From NCBI RefSeq assembly GCF_035961655.1, contig NZ_CP108393.1:2277501-2341500 (forward strand): DNA of 64,000 nt. Reading direction: 5' to 3'. The stretch comes from Streptomyces sp. NBC_01317. GTDB taxonomy: Bacteria > Actinomycetota > Actinomycetes > Streptomycetales > Streptomycetaceae. How positions within the stretch are numbered: the first letter of the stretch is position 1; every line of letters starts with the position of its first letter. A program made the translations under genes and the position numbers. Shown here piece by piece: positions 29,199-38,397 of the stretch. Below the pieces are notes generated by a model. That model worked only from the letters and a program-made list of their open reading frames with translations, had not been told where the DNA came from and did no database searches.

Positions 29199-29914
29199 CC
29201 GCTGCCAACGGTACGAAGCGGGGCCTGCGGGGGCTGCGCGGCCCCCACCACGCGGGACACACCATCGCGCTGGACCACCTCGGCGCGCTGTCGCTGCCGG
29301 TGGGGGACGACGGTGTGGTGATCGGCGACGACGGCGACGGCCGGCCGCAGATGGTGGGCTTCCACCGCTCGACCCCGTACGACATCCTGCTGATCGGCGG
29401 CCTGTGGACGGCCCAGGTGCTGGCGCTGCGCGCGGCGGCCACCGGCGCGCGGGTCGCGGTCGAGACCGGGCGCGCCCCGTCCTGGACGCTGCTGGCGCAG
29501 GCCGCGGGCGCGGGCCTGGACTGCGTCACACTGCACGAGGTCGGCCGGGTGCCGCCGATGGGCGCGACGGTCGGCAGCCCCGTGGTGGTGATCCGGGACT
29601 GCGGGATGCGCCCCCCGCGCGGCCGGGTGGTGTCCTCACCGTGGCAGTCGGTGATGACCCTGCTGCCCTACATGAGCCCGGTGGCACCGCGGTTGATGCG
29701 GGGCTCCACGCTGGTGGGCGTCCAGCGGGTCTCGCCGCAGGAGGCCGAACAGGTCGGCCGCATCCTGGGCCTGTCGCGCGCCGAGACCGACGCGCTGCCC
29801 ACACTGGCGGACGGCGTCACCCTCTGGTGCGCGGGGCGTGAGCACCACTGGGTGATGACGAGCGGTACGGACGCGGAGACGGGGTTGCTGGGCGTGGCCC
29901 GCCGGATGGACTGA
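29195..29914 (+). CDS. EccE-coupled protein of unknown function
   Basis: Protein of 239 aa without signal peptide or membrane helix. A hydrophobic stretch (YDILLIGGLWTAQVLALRAAATGARVAVETG, about residues 62-92) could be a nucleotide-fold beta-alpha-beta unit, and VVVIRDCGMRPPRG follows. It is translationally coupled to eccE by an ATGA overlap, which argues for a stoichiometric cytosolic accessory of the secretion complex. I do not recognise the family with confidence. Confidence 0.82.
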   Translation: MTAANGTKRGLRGLRGPHHAGHTIALDHLGALSLPVGDDGVVIGDDGDGRPQMVGFHRSTPYDILLIGGLWTAQVLALRAAATGARVAVETGRAPSWTLLAQAAGAGLDCVTLHEVGRVPPMGATVGSPVVVIRDCGMRPPRGRVVSSPWQSVMTLLPYMSPVAPRLMRGSTLVGVQRVSPQEAEQVGRILGLSRAETDALPTLADGVTLWCAGREHHWVMTSGTDAETGLLGVARRMD

Positions 29915-30064
29915 GCCCGCCGGATCGGCCGGCCTTCCTACCCGGCCCGCACGCGCTGTAATCGTTCCGTCGCGGACGTACGGCGAAGCGTCCTAAGATG
30001 CCGGAGAAACCGGAACAGCCGGCAGAGGGCAGCACCGAGCCGTCACCGAAAGGAAGCTTGTCTG

Positions 30065-30298
30065 ATGGGGAGCGCGCAGGAGAAGGACGAGCTGTATGCC
30101 CTGGACATCTCTGGCGTCGAGTGGCACAGCGCGCCCGGCACCAGTGCGGACGAGGAGCGGGTCGAGATCGCGTACCTGCCGGAAGGCGCCGTCGCCATGC
30201 GGTCGTCCGTGGACCCGGACACCGTGCTGAGGTACACCGAGGCCGAGTGGCGGGCCTTTGTCCTCGGGGCACGCGACGGGGAGTTCGATCTGCGCTGA
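30065..30298 (+). CDS. DUF397 family protein
   Basis: Protein of 77 aa. The ending EAEWRAFVLGARDGEFDL and the central EIAYLPEGAVAMRSSVDPDTVLRYT match the pattern of the small DUF397 proteins that abound in Streptomyces. Those are usually paired with an XRE-type regulator and linked with development; no such regulator is next to this one. ATG 30065 has an AAGGAAGC site. Role in the locus unknown. Confidence 0.88.
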   Translation: MGSAQEKDELYALDISGVEWHSAPGTSADEERVEIAYLPEGAVAMRSSVDPDTVLRYTEAEWRAFVLGARDGEFDLR

Positions 30299-30341
30299 GC
30301 CCGGTCGGCCCGGGGCCGGCGGCGAACAGCGGGCAACAGGT

Positions 30342-30371
30342 AGGGGCACGCTCCGTCCGGGGCGTGCCCCT
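30342..30371 (+). terminator. Terminator after the DUF397 gene
   Basis: A 10-bp perfect stem (AGGGGCACGC and complement) with a 10-nt loop, 43 bp after the stop codon. Confidence 0.65.
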
Positions 30372-30745
30372 CCGGCGTGCGGGGGTGTGCGGGGACGTAC
30401 GGGCCAAAGTCGGCTTCGTACGCCCGTTCTGCGCGGGTTCTGCCGCGATCTCCCCCAGACATGTACCGATTTGACCGATCGCTGTACCCACCCGGGTTCC
30501 TTACGTGTTCACTTGGGGGCAGGACGTGACGTACGGGCCGCTCGCCGGCGGACCCGTCCGCCCTGCCGGAGCGACACCGGGGATGATTAGGGTGGGTGGA
30601 GGCGCGGGAGGAGAACCGACAGGCACGTATGCCGCGTCACCGGGTCCTGACAGGGCCCAGGGGGAGAGCCGGGCGGACCGGACACCAGGGACGACCGCCC
30701 CCGCCCACCACGGCACAAGGGTGCTCGACCACCTCAGGAGGCAAA
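30372..30745. other. Intergenic region before the EspI-like gene
   Basis: No credible gene. The only sites I can point to are TTGACC at 30471 (a -35-like word without a matching -10) and the strong AGGAGG ribosome site at 30736-30741 that fixes the start of the next gene. Confidence 0.6.
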
Positions 30746-33700
30746 GTGAACGGCGATCGGGACGAGATCCGCGGAGGCTGGGACCGGCCGCCCGTGGACG
30801 ATCAGTCCGACGCGGAGCCCGAGGTGACGGGTGAGTTCACCATCGACTACACCCCTCCCGCCTGGTACACGCAGAACACGCCGGGGGACACGGCCGGTGG
30901 CGCCGCGACGGCGGGGCCGCCCGCGCCCGCGTACGACCCGACGCCGCCTCCGCCGCCGGTGGGCGCGCCGGTGGCGGTGCCGGGGCTGCCGACGGGGAGC
31001 GGCTTCGAGCCGAACTGGACGATTGCGCCTCCGGCACCGGGGCGGATTCCGGGTACGGGTACGGATACGGGTCCGTCGCCCGAGACGCCACCGGGCGCGC
31101 CTGCGGGCGCGTCGACTGCCACGCCCGAGCCGGCATCGGCCGGCGGCGCGGTCCCGGCCGCCGGTCCGGCTCCGGTAGGAGACCCGGCCGCGGCCGGCGT
31201 TCCCGGCACCGCGTCGGCGGCCGGCCACGCGTCAGCTGCCGGCCCGGCTTCCGGTGCCGCCCGGGGACCCGGGCCTGGACCAGGCACCACGCCGTCGCCT
31301 CCGACGGGGCCGGTGGGCGGGCCTGGGGGCCCGCAGGCCGCCGTGCCGGGGCAAGATGCGGCTGCCGGTGCGCTCTTGGCTCCCCACTCGGCCCCGGCCG
31401 CCGATGCGGTGGCCGCCGGCGATCCCGCCACCGGTCCGGTCGGGACGGGAGGTCCCGTACCTGCCGCCGGACCAGTGCCGGACCCTGCTGCTGGTCCGCT
31501 TCCACCTGCTGGTCAGCCCCCGGCCGGCGCGCCGGGCCCCGGGCCGGTCGCGGCCGCCGGTCAGGCCTCTGGGCCCGCTCCGGTGGCCGGCACCGGCCCG
31601 GGCGCCACCCCGGCCGTCCCCGCGGCTCCCGTGGCTCCCCCGGCGGCGGAGCCTTTTGGCGGGGGAGAGCTGGACAGCGGGGCGACGATGCGGTTCTCCC
31701 CCGCCGCGCTCAAGCGGGAGTTCGCGGAACGCGACGCGGCGAAGGCCGCGGCGAGCGGGGAAGGCACCGGAAGCCCCGGTGCGGGCGCTCCCGCCACCGC
31801 CGCCTCGGACGGCTCGGACTCCGCGAACGGCGAAAAAAACGAACCGGCCGACGGTACGGACGGGGCCGAGGCCCCGGACACGACGGCGGGCGAAACAGCA
31901 CCGGAGGCCGGACCGGAGCAGGAAGCCGGTTCCAAGGCCGAGGCCGGCCAGGAGACGCCTGCTGCCGCCGCCTCGTCCGACGGGGACGATCCGGCCCACG
32001 GCGCCCCGGCACCGCAGGACGGTCCCGACAACTCCACGCCGGTGGGCGCCGCCCCCCTCGCTCCCCCGGCCCCCGCGCCCGGCCCGCCGTGGTCGCCGCG
32101 GACGCCGCAGCTTCCGGCCGCCCCCGAGGCGGTCGCACTGCCGCCGCTGCCGCCCGCGTTCCAGCCCGCCGCGCCGACGGCCGCGCCGCAGTGGCCCGTA
32201 CCGGCCCAGCCGCAGCCCCCCGCGCCCCAGCCTCCGTACGGCTGGCCCGCGCAGCCGCACCAGGACACCAGCGGTTACGGCTTCCCGCAGCCGGGACGAC
32301 CGGGTCAGCCCGGTCCTGCCGCACCGCAGCCATCCGCCGGGCCGGGGCCGAACACCCCACCCCTGCCGCCGGGTTACGGCTTCCCGCACCAGGGCCAGCC
32401 AGGGCAACCCGGCCCCACAGCACCCCAGGCCCCCACCGCCCCCGGGCCGAACACCCAACCCCCACAGGCCGGTTACGGCTTCCCCCAGCAGGGACAGCCC
32501 GGTCACGCCGGACCTGCGGCGCCGCAGGCACCCGCCGTCCCGGGTTCGAACACCCCGCCCCCGCCGACGGGTTACGGCTTCCCCCAGCAGGGCCAGCCAG
32601 GGCAACCCGGCCCCACAGCACCCCAGGCCCCCACCGCCCCCGGGCCGAACACCCAACCCCCACAGGCCGGTTACGGCTTCCCGCAGCAAGGGCAGCCCGG
32701 TCCGTACCCGCCCGCGCCCGTGCCGCCGCAGGCCGGTTACGGCTTCCCGCATCCCGGCTACCCCGCCCAGCCCGGCCCCGTACCCCAGCCGCCCGCGCAG
32801 GCGGCTCCGTACATCCCCCCGCAGCAGATCCACCAGCCCCAGCCGCACCCCCAGCCCCCGGGCCAGGCCGCGCCTCCCGTCGACCCCCGTACCGGGGCCG
32901 GTTGGCCGTCCGCCGTGTCGCACGACCAGCGTGAGCGGTCCGTGCCGGGCGCGCCGCTCGGCTACACCGCCGCCGTCGAGCTGTCCTCCGACCGGCTCCT
33001 GAGGAACAACAAGCCGAAGGCGAAGAGCAGTCGCAATCCGTCCGGCGCCTCCCGCTTCAAGATCGGCGGCAAGGCGGCGGAAGCCGAGCGGCAGCGCAAG
33101 CTGGAGCTGATCCGTACGCCGGTGCTCTCCTGCTACCGGATCGCGGTCATCAGCCTCAAGGGCGGGGTCGGCAAGACGACGACCACCACCGCCCTGGGGT
33201 CCACGCTGGCCACCGAGCGGCAGGACAAGATCCTGGCGATCGACGCCAACCCGGACGCCGGTACGCTCGGCCGCCGCGTCCGGCGCGAGACCGGGGCGAC
33301 CATCCGCGACCTGGTCCAGGCGATCCCGTACCTCCAGAGCTACATGGACATCCGCCGCTTCACCTCGCAGGCGTCGTCCGGTCTTGAGATCATCGCCAAC
33401 GACGTGGATCCGGCGGTCTCCACGGCGTTCAACGACGAGGACTACCGGCGTGCGATCGAGGTGCTCGGCAAGCAGTACCCGATCATCCTGACGGACTCCG
33501 GCACCGGTCTGCTCTACAGCGCGATGCGCGGGGTGCTGGACCTCGCCGACCAGCTGATCATCATCTCGACGCCGTCGGTGGACGGCGCCAGCAGCGCCTC
33601 CACGACGCTCGACTGGCTGTCCGCGCACGGCTACGCCGATCTGGTGCAGCGCTCCCTCACGGTCATCTCGGGGGTCCGCGAGACCGGAAAGATGATCAAG

Positions 33701-34276
33701 GTCGACGACATCGTGCAGCACTTCGAGACCCGCTGCCGCGGGGTGGTCGTGGTGCCGTTCGACGAACACCTGGCCGCCGGCGCCGAGGTGGACCTCGACA
33801 TGATGCGGCCCAAGACGCGCGAGGCGTACTTCCACCTCTCGGCGCTGGTCGCGGAGGACTTCGCGCGGGCCCAGCAGGCGCAGGGGCTGTGGACGTCGGA
33901 CGGCAACAACCCGCCGCCGCAGTACGCGCCTCCGATGCCGGGGCCGGGCGGCGGACCGGGGCAGCCGCAGCAGGGGCAGCCGTACCCGCAGCAGCAGCCG
34001 TACGCCCAACAGCCCTATCAGCAGCCGCAGTACCCCCAGCAGTACGCGACCCAGCAGCCCCAGTACCAGGGGCAGGCCCCGCAGCCCCAGCCCCCGCAGC
34101 CGTACGCCCAACCGGGACAGCAGCCGCCGCAGCAGACACCCCAGCAGGCACCACACCACGCACCCCAGCAGTCACCCCAACACCCGCCCCACCAGCCCGA
34201 ATCCCAGCAAGGCCACCCCGGCGTCCCGCCCGGCTGGCAGCAGCCCCCGCAGGCACCGCCAGCGCCTCAGCAGTAA
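30746..34276 (+). CDS. Pro-rich MinD/ParA-like ATPase, EspI-like
   Basis: Protein of 1176 aa. Residues 1-760 are low-complexity Pro/Ala/Gly/Gln with blocks of Glu and Asp, including 33-residue repeats from about residue 511. Then comes a P-loop ATPase domain with deviant Walker A KGGVGKTT at 805-812, a [12 protein letters not shown] switch and a [20 protein letters not shown] region, as in MinD/ParA. The last 110 residues are Pro/Gln-rich. Mycobacterial EspI in ESX-1 has the same order, a Pro-rich N-terminus then a MinD-like ATPase, and can restrain secretion. The GTG at 30746 has a perfect AGGAGG site; the 50-codon upstream extension is rejected. Confidence 0.9.
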   Translation: MNGDRDEIRGGWDRPPVDDQSDAEPEVTGEFTIDYTPPAWYTQNTPGDTAGGAATAGPPAPAYDPTPPPPPVGAPVAVPGLPTGSGFEPNWTIAPPAPGRIPGTGTDTGPSPETPPGAPAGASTATPEPASAGGAVPAAGPAPVGDPAAAGVPGTASAAGHASAAGPASGAARGPGPGPGTTPSPPTGPVGGPGGPQAAVPGQDAAAGALLAPHSAPAADAVAAGDPATGPVGTGGPVPAAGPVPDPAAGPLPPAGQPPAGAPGPGPVAAAGQASGPAPVAGTGPGATPAVPAAPVAPPAAEPFGGGELDSGATMRFSPAALKREFAERDAAKAAASGEGTGSPGAGAPATAASDGSDSANGEKNEPADGTDGAEAPDTTAGETAPEAGPEQEAGSKAEAGQETPAAAASSDGDDPAHGAPAPQDGPDNSTPVGAAPLAPPAPAPGPPWSPRTPQLPAAPEAVALPPLPPAFQPAAPTAAPQWPVPAQPQPPAPQPPYGWPAQPHQDTSGYGFPQPGRPGQPGPAAPQPSAGPGPNTPPLPPGYGFPHQGQPGQPGPTAPQAPTAPGPNTQPPQAGYGFPQQGQPGHAGPAAPQAPAVPGSNTPPPPTGYGFPQQGQPGQPGPTAPQAPTAPGPNTQPPQAGYGFPQQGQPGPYPPAPVPPQAGYGFPHPGYPAQPGPVPQPPAQAAPYIPPQQIHQPQPHPQPPGQAAPPVDPRTGAGWPSAVSHDQRERSVPGAPLGYTAAVELSSDRLLRNNKPKAKSSRNPSGASRFKIGGKAAEAERQRKLELIRTPVLSCYRIAVISLKGGVGKTTTTTALGSTLATERQDKILAIDANPDAGTLGRRVRRETGATIRDLVQAIPYLQSYMDIRRFTSQASSGLEIIANDVDPAVSTAFNDEDYRRAIEVLGKQYPIILTDSGTGLLYSAMRGVLDLADQLIIISTPSVDGASSASTTLDWLSAHGYADLVQRSLTVISGVRETGKMIKVDDIVQHFETRCRGVVVVPFDEHLAAGAEVDLDMMRPKTREAYFHLSALVAEDFARAQQAQGLWTSDGNNPPPQYAPPMPGPGGGPGQPQQGQPYPQQQPYAQQPYQQPQYPQQYATQQPQYQGQAPQPQPPQPYAQPGQQPPQQTPQQAPHHAPQQSPQHPPHQPESQQGHPGVPPGWQQPPQAPPAPQQ
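32276..32720 (+). repeat. 33-residue (99-bp) tandem repeats inside the EspI-like gene
   Basis: Four full units beginning YGFPxxGxPG and ending near PPxxG run in tandem, followed by shortened ones. Units 2 and 4 are identical over 95 bp: 32390-32484 equals 32588-32682, a distance of 198 bp (two units). This suggests recent duplication or gene conversion. Confidence 0.9.
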
Positions 34277-34298
34277 GGCGGCAGAGGTAGATACCAAT

Positions 34299-34332
34299 GA
34301 GGGTCCGTTCCTGGTTCGAGGAGCGGACCCTC
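34299..34332 (+). terminator. Terminator after the EspI-like gene
   Basis: GAGGGTCCG pairs with CGGACCCTC, extended inside by TCCT with AGGA around a GGTTCG loop, 22 bp after the stop. It separates the secretion locus from the ABC transporter operon. Confidence 0.8.
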
Positions 34333-34474
34333 TGGGCATTCCCGCAGCCCACACGGGGTGTCCGGCCGCCGTTGACGCGGCCGGACGAGCGCTGATAGAC
34401 CTGCGCTTCACCAGTTGGCGATCCAGAATCCACCCGGCTTCTCCGTGCGAGTGATGACACGAGGTCACCGTCTT

Positions 34475-36379
34475 ATGGTCCACAGCGTTCCCCCACGCCC
34501 GACGCCGCAGCCCCTGAGGCACTCCTCCGGCTCCTCCCGCTCTTCCAGCTCCTCCCGCTCCTCCCGATCCCGTCTGCTCCTGGCTTCCGGCGCCCTGTCC
34601 GGCGCGCTCGTCGCCGGGACCGTGATTCCGTTCACCCCACTGCTCCCGGCGCCCCAGCAGGCCCAGGCGGCCGACGGCGACAAGGTCCTCACGGTCGCGG
34701 TCAGCCAGAGTGTCGACTCCCTCAGCCCGTTCCTGTCCCAGACGCTGCTCGGTACGACACTGCACCGCCTGACGTACGAGTACCTGACGAACTACGACCC
34801 CAAGGACGCGCACACGGTCCCGGGTTTCGCGACGGCGTGGAAGCCGTCGGCGGACAAGCTGACGTGGACGTTCACCATCCGCGACAACTCGAAGTGGTCC
34901 GACGGCCGGCAGGCGACGGCCGAGGACGCCGCCTGGACGTTCAACAAGATGATGACGGACGACAACGCGGCGACCGCCAACGGCAGTTTCACCTCCAACT
35001 TCAAGAAGGTGACCGCCCCGGACCCGCGGACGCTCGTCATCGAGCTGAACAAGCCGCAGGCCACGATGACCGCGCTCGACGTGCCGATCGTGCCGAAGCA
35101 CATCTGGGAGAAGGTCGGCGACTTCTCCAAGTTCAACAACGACAAAGAGTTCCCGATCGTCGGCAACGGGCCTTTCGTCGTCACGGACTTCAAGGTCGAC
35201 CAGTACATCAAGCTCAAGCCGAACAAGACCTTCTGGCGCGGTGCGCCCAAGTTCGACGAGCTGGTGCTCAAGTACTACAAGGACGGGGACGCGGCCGTCG
35301 CCGCGCTGCGCAAGGGCGAGGTCTCGTTCGTCCCCAACCTCACCCCGGCGCAGGCCGCTTCACTGAAGGCCACCGCCGACATCAAGGTCAACGACGCGCC
35401 GGGCCGCCGCTTCTACGCCCTCGCCACCAACCCCGGCGCGCGGTCGAAGGACGGCAAGAAGTTCGGCAACGGCCATCCGGCGCTCCTCGACCCGGCCGTA
35501 CGGGAAGCGCTCTTCCGGGCCGTCGACCGCAAGACCATCATCGACAAGGTCTTCCAGGGCCACGCCGTTGAGGGCCAGGGCTACATCCCGCCCCGCTTCG
35601 GCTCGTACTTCTGGCAGCCCTCGCCCGACCAAGTGCTCGCGTACGACCCGGCCGCCGCGGCCAAGACTCTCGACCAGGCGGGCTACAAGAAGAACAGCGC
35701 GGGCAAGCGCGTCGGCAAGGACGGCAAGCCGCTCGACTTCCGCATCCTCTGCCACGCCACCGACCCCAACGACAAGGCCGTCGGCAAGTACCTCCAGGAG
35801 TGGTGGGGCGATCTGGGCATCGGGCTGGAGGTCGAGTGCCTCGACAACGTCTCGGACCCCTGGCTCGCCGATGACTACGACCTGGCCTTCGACGGCTGGT
35901 CCGTGAACCCCGATCCCGACTACGTCCTCTCCATTCACACGTGCGACGCCCTGCCCGCCACGCCCAAGGACAGCGGCGCCACCGACAACTTCATCTGCGA
36001 CAAGACGTACGACGGCCTCTACGCGCGACAGGCCGCGGAGTACGACCCCGCCCGGCGCGCGGAGTTGGTCAAGCAGCTGGAGTCGCGGCTGTACGACACC
36101 GGGTACATGAACGTCATGGCCTACCCGAACGCCGTCGAGGCGTACCGTACGGACCAGATCAAGTCGATCACGACAATGCCGGAGGCCGCCGGCAACCTCT
36201 GGGGCCAGGACGGCTATTGGAGCTGGTGGTCCGCGGTACCGGCAGCGGGCGGCGGCAGCGCGGACAGTTCGTCCTCCACCGGTGTGGTGATCGGGATCGG
36301 AGCAGCCGTGGTGCTCGTGGCCGCTCTCGGGCTCTTCGTCGTGATGCGCCGCCGTTCCACCGCGGAAGACCGTGAATAA
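34475..36379 (+). CDS. Peptide ABC transporter substrate-binding protein, C-terminally anchored
   Basis: SBP family 5 protein of 634 aa. A Ser/Arg-rich leader and hydrophobic helix (LLLASGALSGALVAGTVIPF) look like a signal, but there is no lipobox cysteine. The binding domain has typical motifs (LTYEYLTNYD, WTFTIRDNSKWSDGRQATAED, DAAWTFNKMM). The C terminus carries a membrane helix (VVIGIGAAVVLVAALGLFVVM) with a basic tail, so the protein seems held by its C terminus. I start at ATG 34475; an ATG seven codons earlier and a TTG at 34415 are alternatives. First gene of a five-gene operon. Confidence 0.9.
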   Translation: MVHSVPPRPTPQPLRHSSGSSRSSSSSRSSRSRLLLASGALSGALVAGTVIPFTPLLPAPQQAQAADGDKVLTVAVSQSVDSLSPFLSQTLLGTTLHRLTYEYLTNYDPKDAHTVPGFATAWKPSADKLTWTFTIRDNSKWSDGRQATAEDAAWTFNKMMTDDNAATANGSFTSNFKKVTAPDPRTLVIELNKPQATMTALDVPIVPKHIWEKVGDFSKFNNDKEFPIVGNGPFVVTDFKVDQYIKLKPNKTFWRGAPKFDELVLKYYKDGDAAVAALRKGEVSFVPNLTPAQAASLKATADIKVNDAPGRRFYALATNPGARSKDGKKFGNGHPALLDPAVREALFRAVDRKTIIDKVFQGHAVEGQGYIPPRFGSYFWQPSPDQVLAYDPAAAAKTLDQAGYKKNSAGKRVGKDGKPLDFRILCHATDPNDKAVGKYLQEWWGDLGIGLEVECLDNVSDPWLADDYDLAFDGWSVNPDPDYVLSIHTCDALPATPKDSGATDNFICDKTYDGLYARQAAEYDPARRAELVKQLESRLYDTGYMNVMAYPNAVEAYRTDQIKSITTMPEAAGNLWGQDGYWSWWSAVPAAGGGSADSSSSTGVVIGIGAAVVLVAALGLFVVMRRRSTAEDRE

Positions 36380-36382
36380 GCG

Positions 36383-37459
36383 ATGAGTACCGCAAGCACC
36401 CCCGGTGCGGTGCGGGACGCCGCCGACGGCCCGGGGAGGACCGGGCCGCCGGACGCGGCGGACCGCCGCTCGTCCGGCGCCGCGACCGCCTATCTCCTCT
36501 ATGTGGCGGGCAAGTTGGGTGGCGCGGTCGTCTCGCTGATCGCCGTGCTCGTCACCAGCTTCTTCCTGTTCCGGATCATCCCCGGCGACCCGGTGAAGGC
36601 CATGACACGCGGCAAGCCGACGTCGGCCGAGCAACTGGCCACGATGCGCAGGCAGTTCGGCCTCGACCTGCCCATGTGGCGGCAGTTCGGCGACTACTGC
36701 GCCAACGCCCTGACCGGCGACCTCGGCACCTCGTACCAGTTCCACGCGCCGGTCGGTGAGCTGATCGGGGAGAAGCTGCCCGCGACCCTGCTGCTCATGG
36801 GGGTCGCCGCGGTGATCTACTCGGCGCTCGGGCTCTGGCTCGGCACCCGCTCGGCGTGGCACAACGGCGGCCTCGGCGACCGGATCAACACGGGCGTGGC
36901 GCTGACCCTGTGGTCCGTCCCGTCCTTCTGGCTGGGACTGCTGCTCATCATCGTCTTCTCCGTCGGCATCGGCCAGATCCCCGGGATGTTCCCCACCGGC
37001 GGTATGTCGTCGGGCAGTTCGAGCGGCTTCGGGTACGTCACCGACGTGGCCCACCACATGGTGCTGCCCGTCGTGACCCTGGTCGCCGTCGGATACGCGC
37101 AGACGCTTCTGGTCATGCGCTCCTCCCTGCTGGACGAGATGGGCAGCGACTATCTGACGACGGCCCGCGCGAAGGGCCTGCGGGACGATCTCGTACGGCG
37201 CCGGCACGCCGTACCCAACGCCCTGCTGCCCACCGTCACCGTGGTGTTCATCAACCTGGGCCATGTGGCGGCCGGTTCGATCCTCGTCGAGACGGTCTTC
37301 TCCTGGCCGGGCCTCGGCGGTCTCTTCTACCAGGCGCTCAGCGTGCCTGATCTCCCCCTCGTACAAGGCCTGTTCGTCGTCTTCGCCGGCGCGATGATCC
37401 TGATGAACCTGCTCGCCGACCTGCTCTATCCGCTGCTCGATCCCCGGGTGGGCCGATGA
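36383..37459 (+). CDS. Peptide ABC transporter permease (DppB type)
   Basis: Inner-membrane permease of 358 aa with about six helices and the binding-protein-dependent transport loop (GSDYLTTARAKGLRDDLVRRRHAVPNAL), which contacts the ATPase. The opening FFLFRIIPGDPVKAMTRG is typical of DppB/OppB. An Arg/Asp-rich N-terminus of about 35 residues precedes the first helix. It starts 3 bp after the binding-protein stop and overlaps the next gene (ATGA). Confidence 0.95.
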   Translation: MSTASTPGAVRDAADGPGRTGPPDAADRRSSGAATAYLLYVAGKLGGAVVSLIAVLVTSFFLFRIIPGDPVKAMTRGKPTSAEQLATMRRQFGLDLPMWRQFGDYCANALTGDLGTSYQFHAPVGELIGEKLPATLLLMGVAAVIYSALGLWLGTRSAWHNGGLGDRINTGVALTLWSVPSFWLGLLLIIVFSVGIGQIPGMFPTGGMSSGSSSGFGYVTDVAHHMVLPVVTLVAVGYAQTLLVMRSSLLDEMGSDYLTTARAKGLRDDLVRRRHAVPNALLPTVTVVFINLGHVAAGSILVETVFSWPGLGGLFYQALSVPDLPLVQGLFVVFAGAMILMNLLADLLYPLLDPRVGR

Positions 37460-38397
37460 CACCGGAGAAGACCCCTCCGCTCCCCTCCGCACCGCGTCCC
37501 GCCCTGCCGACCGCGTCCTCCCTCGCCTGGACCCGGCGGCGCGACTCGGTGGCCCGCTTCTGGCGGCAGTACCGTACGCACCGGGCCGGGCTCTTCGGTC
37601 TCGCGGCCCTCGCGCTGATCACACTGACCGCCCTCCTCGCACCGCTGCTCGTCGGCGACGACGTGCAGAGTGTGACCCACGCGCCCGGGACGGCGCTGGA
37701 GTCGCCGAGCGGCGCGTTCCCCCTGGGCACCGACCAGTTCGGGCGGTCGCTCCTCGGCCTGCTCGTCTGGGGCTCACGCATCTCGCTCACCGTCGGACTG
37801 CTGGCGGCCGCCCTGTCCGTCGCCATCGGCACCCTGGTCGGCATCATCGCGGGGCACTACGGGCGGTGGTACTCCACCGTCATCATGCGGATCACCGACT
37901 GGTTCCTGGTGATGCCCACCCTGGTCCTCGCGATCGTGCTCGCCACCGTGATGTCCCGGTCCGTCTGGACCGTCGTCGTGGCGATCGGTGTGACCAGCTG
38001 GCCGACGACGGCACGGCTCGTACGGGCGCAGACCATCGCGGTCGAGTCCCGGCCGTACATCGAGCGGGCCCGTGCGCTGGGCGGCGGCCACCGGCACATC
38101 ATGACGCGCCATGTGCTGCCCAACGTCATGCCGTTGGTGCTCGCGCAGACCACCCTCGGCATCTCCAGCGCGATCCTCACCGAGGCCACCCTGGCCTTCC
38201 TCGGGCTCGGCGACCCCACCGTCGTCTCCTGGGGCGGCCTGCTCCAGGACGCGCGGGAGGCGGGCGCCGTCTCCTCCGGGCACTGGTGGTATCTCGCACC
38301 GCCCGGCATCGCGATCGCGTTGGTCGCGCTGGCCTTCACACTCTGCGGCCGGACCGTCGAGGCCGTGCTCAACCCCAAGCTAGGGGCGACTCGTTGA
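37456..38397 (+). CDS. Peptide ABC transporter permease (DppC type)
   Basis: Second permease, 313 aa. The DppC/OppC N-terminal segment is present (RFWRQYRTHRAGLFGL then FPLGTDQFGRSLLGLLVWGSRISL). The coupling loop SRPYIERARALGGGHRHIMTRHVLPNV is clear. About six helices. It forms the membrane channel with the DppB-type partner. It starts inside the stop of the previous gene, and its own stop overlaps the TTG start of the ATPase gene. Confidence 0.95.
   Translation: MTPEKTPPLPSAPRPALPTASSLAWTRRRDSVARFWRQYRTHRAGLFGLAALALITLTALLAPLLVGDDVQSVTHAPGTALESPSGAFPLGTDQFGRSLLGLLVWGSRISLTVGLLAAALSVAIGTLVGIIAGHYGRWYSTVIMRITDWFLVMPTLVLAIVLATVMSRSVWTVVVAIGVTSWPTTARLVRAQTIAVESRPYIERARALGGGHRHIMTRHVLPNVMPLVLAQTTLGISSAILTEATLAFLGLGDPTVVSWGGLLQDAREAGAVSSGHWWYLAPPGIAIALVALAFTLCGRTVEAVLNPKLGATR

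Noticed and set aside
30596..30745. 50-codon N-terminal extension of the EspI-like ATPase
   Set aside because: Arg-rich non-coding composition; the GTG at 30746 has a perfect ribosome site.
31232..34159. 975-aa minus-strand open frame under the EspI-like gene
   Set aside because: Shadow of the Pro/Gly-rich coding strand; GC-rich repeats leave the antisense frame open.
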